Below, one piece after another: positions 6,373 to 6,745 of a DNA stretch of 6,745 nucleotides. A model generated the notes under the pieces. It worked only from the letters and a program-made list of their open reading frames with translations, was not told where the DNA came from and ran no database searches. Where the stretch lies: contig CAMLDZ010000146.1 of NCBI GenBank assembly GCA_946478985.1, forward strand, positions 1-6,745, in the 5' to 3' direction. The stretch's first letter is position 1. Each line of letters starts with the position of its first letter. The position numbers and the translations under genes were made by a program. The DNA comes from an uncultured Solimonas sp. GTDB lineage: Bacteria; Pseudomonadota; Gammaproteobacteria; Nevskiales; Nevskiaceae.

Positions 6373-6378
6373 CTCCCC
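6373..6378 (-). promoter_or_regulatory. Ribosome-binding site of the oxidoreductase gene
   Basis: GGGGAG on the minus strand is six bases from the ATG at 6366 and directly next to the ATG at 6372. Spacing favours the 6366 start. Confidence 0.65.
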
Positions 6379-6398
6379 GTTCTTCTTCGCCGCACATG

Positions 6399-6429
6399 AA
6401 AAAGGCGGGGCCGCTCACGCAGCCCCGCC
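6399..6429 (-). terminator. Rho-independent terminator of pgk
   Basis: On the minus strand a perfect 8-bp stem GGCGGGGC/GCCCCGCC (6422-6429 with 6404-6411) closes a 10-base loop and is followed by TTTTT (6403-6399). It lies 25 bases past the pgk stop codon, the expected distance. It separates pgk from the oxidoreductase gene, although little room remains for a promoter downstream of it. Confidence 0.9.
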
Positions 6430-6454
6430 TGCACCTTACCGCAAAGCTTTTGCC

Positions 6455-6745
6455 TTAGTTCCGGGCGCGCGACTCCAGCATCGCCACCGCCGGCAGCTTC
6501 TTGCCTTCGAGGAATTCGAGGAAGGCGCCGCCGCCGGTGGAGATGTAGCCGATCTTGTCGGCGACGTGGAACTTGTCGATCGCCGCCAGGGTGTCGCCGC
6601 CGCCGGCCAGCGAGAAGCCCGTGCTCTGCGCGATGGCTTCGGCCAACGCCTTGGTGCCGCCGGCGAAGGCGTCGTACTCGAACACGCCTACGGGACCGTT
6701 CCAGACGATGGTGCCGGCGTTTCGGAGCTGCGCGGCGAGCTTGGC
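6455..6745 (-). CDS. pgk: Phosphoglycerate kinase (partial, C-terminal 96 residues)
   Basis: Cytoplasmic glycolytic enzyme that interconverts 1,3-bisphosphoglycerate + ADP and 3-phosphoglycerate + ATP. Only the last 96 codons are inside the window; the full enzyme is usually about 390-400 residues, so some 300 N-terminal residues lie beyond the edge. Strong family motifs of the nucleotide-binding C-terminal domain are present: [21 protein letters not shown], and the C-terminal [20 protein letters not shown], which closes the nucleotide site. The frame ends with TAA, followed by a strong terminator, so pgk closes its own transcription unit. Confidence 0.97.
   Translation of the reverse strand, partial: AKLAAQLRNAGTIVWNGPVGVFEYDAFAGGTKALAEAIAQSTGFSLAGGGDTLAAIDKFHVADKIGYISTGGGAFLEFLEGKKLPAVAMLESRARN

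Overview
The window is GC-rich proteobacterial DNA. Every gene I can support lies on the minus strand, so transcription runs from high to low coordinates. Protein content (PGK, LemA, TPM-domain proteins, MoxR, OtsB, OtsA), dense packing with short gaps or overlaps, and a palindromic repeat of the REP type found in Beta- and Gammaproteobacteria suggest a beta- or gammaproteobacterium. I cannot name the genus from sequence alone.

Layout in the direction of transcription. (1) The last 96 codons of phosphoglycerate kinase (pgk, 6455-6745) are followed by a clear intrinsic terminator (6399-6429). (2) An NADPH-binding oxidoreductase of the F420-dependent NADP reductase-like family (5716-6366) starts only about 30 bases beyond that terminator. 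(3) A cluster follows: lemA lipoprotein (5067-5663), an exported or membrane TPM-domain protein with a glycine-rich tail (4046-5053), a second TPM-domain protein with no signal peptide (3546-4046), a MoxR-type AAA+ ATPase (2672-3511) and a GNAT acetyltransferase (2015-2647). The two TPM genes share one base (TGATG) and the remaining gaps are 13-52 bases, so this looks like one transcription unit. (4) After a comparatively AT-rich gap of about 100 bases come the trehalose genes otsB (1136-1912) and otsA (1-1139, cut by the window edge), joined by an ATGA overlap.

How the genes could work together: OtsA makes trehalose-6-phosphate from UDP-glucose and glucose-6-phosphate, and OtsB dephosphorylates it to trehalose, an osmotic and desiccation protectant. 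LemA, TPM proteins and MoxR ATPases recur together in bacteria and are thought to serve envelope or protein-complex maintenance, but their joint biochemistry is poorly defined. An envelope-stress theme joining the cluster to trehalose synthesis is my inference.

The most unusual structural point is a two-hairpin REP-like element (4911-5028). It lies inside the open reading frame at the 5' end of the first TPM gene, so the predicted protein carries a repeat-encoded stretch just before its signal sequence. I found no CRISPR array, tRNA, rRNA, insertion sequence or clearly new multi-gene system.
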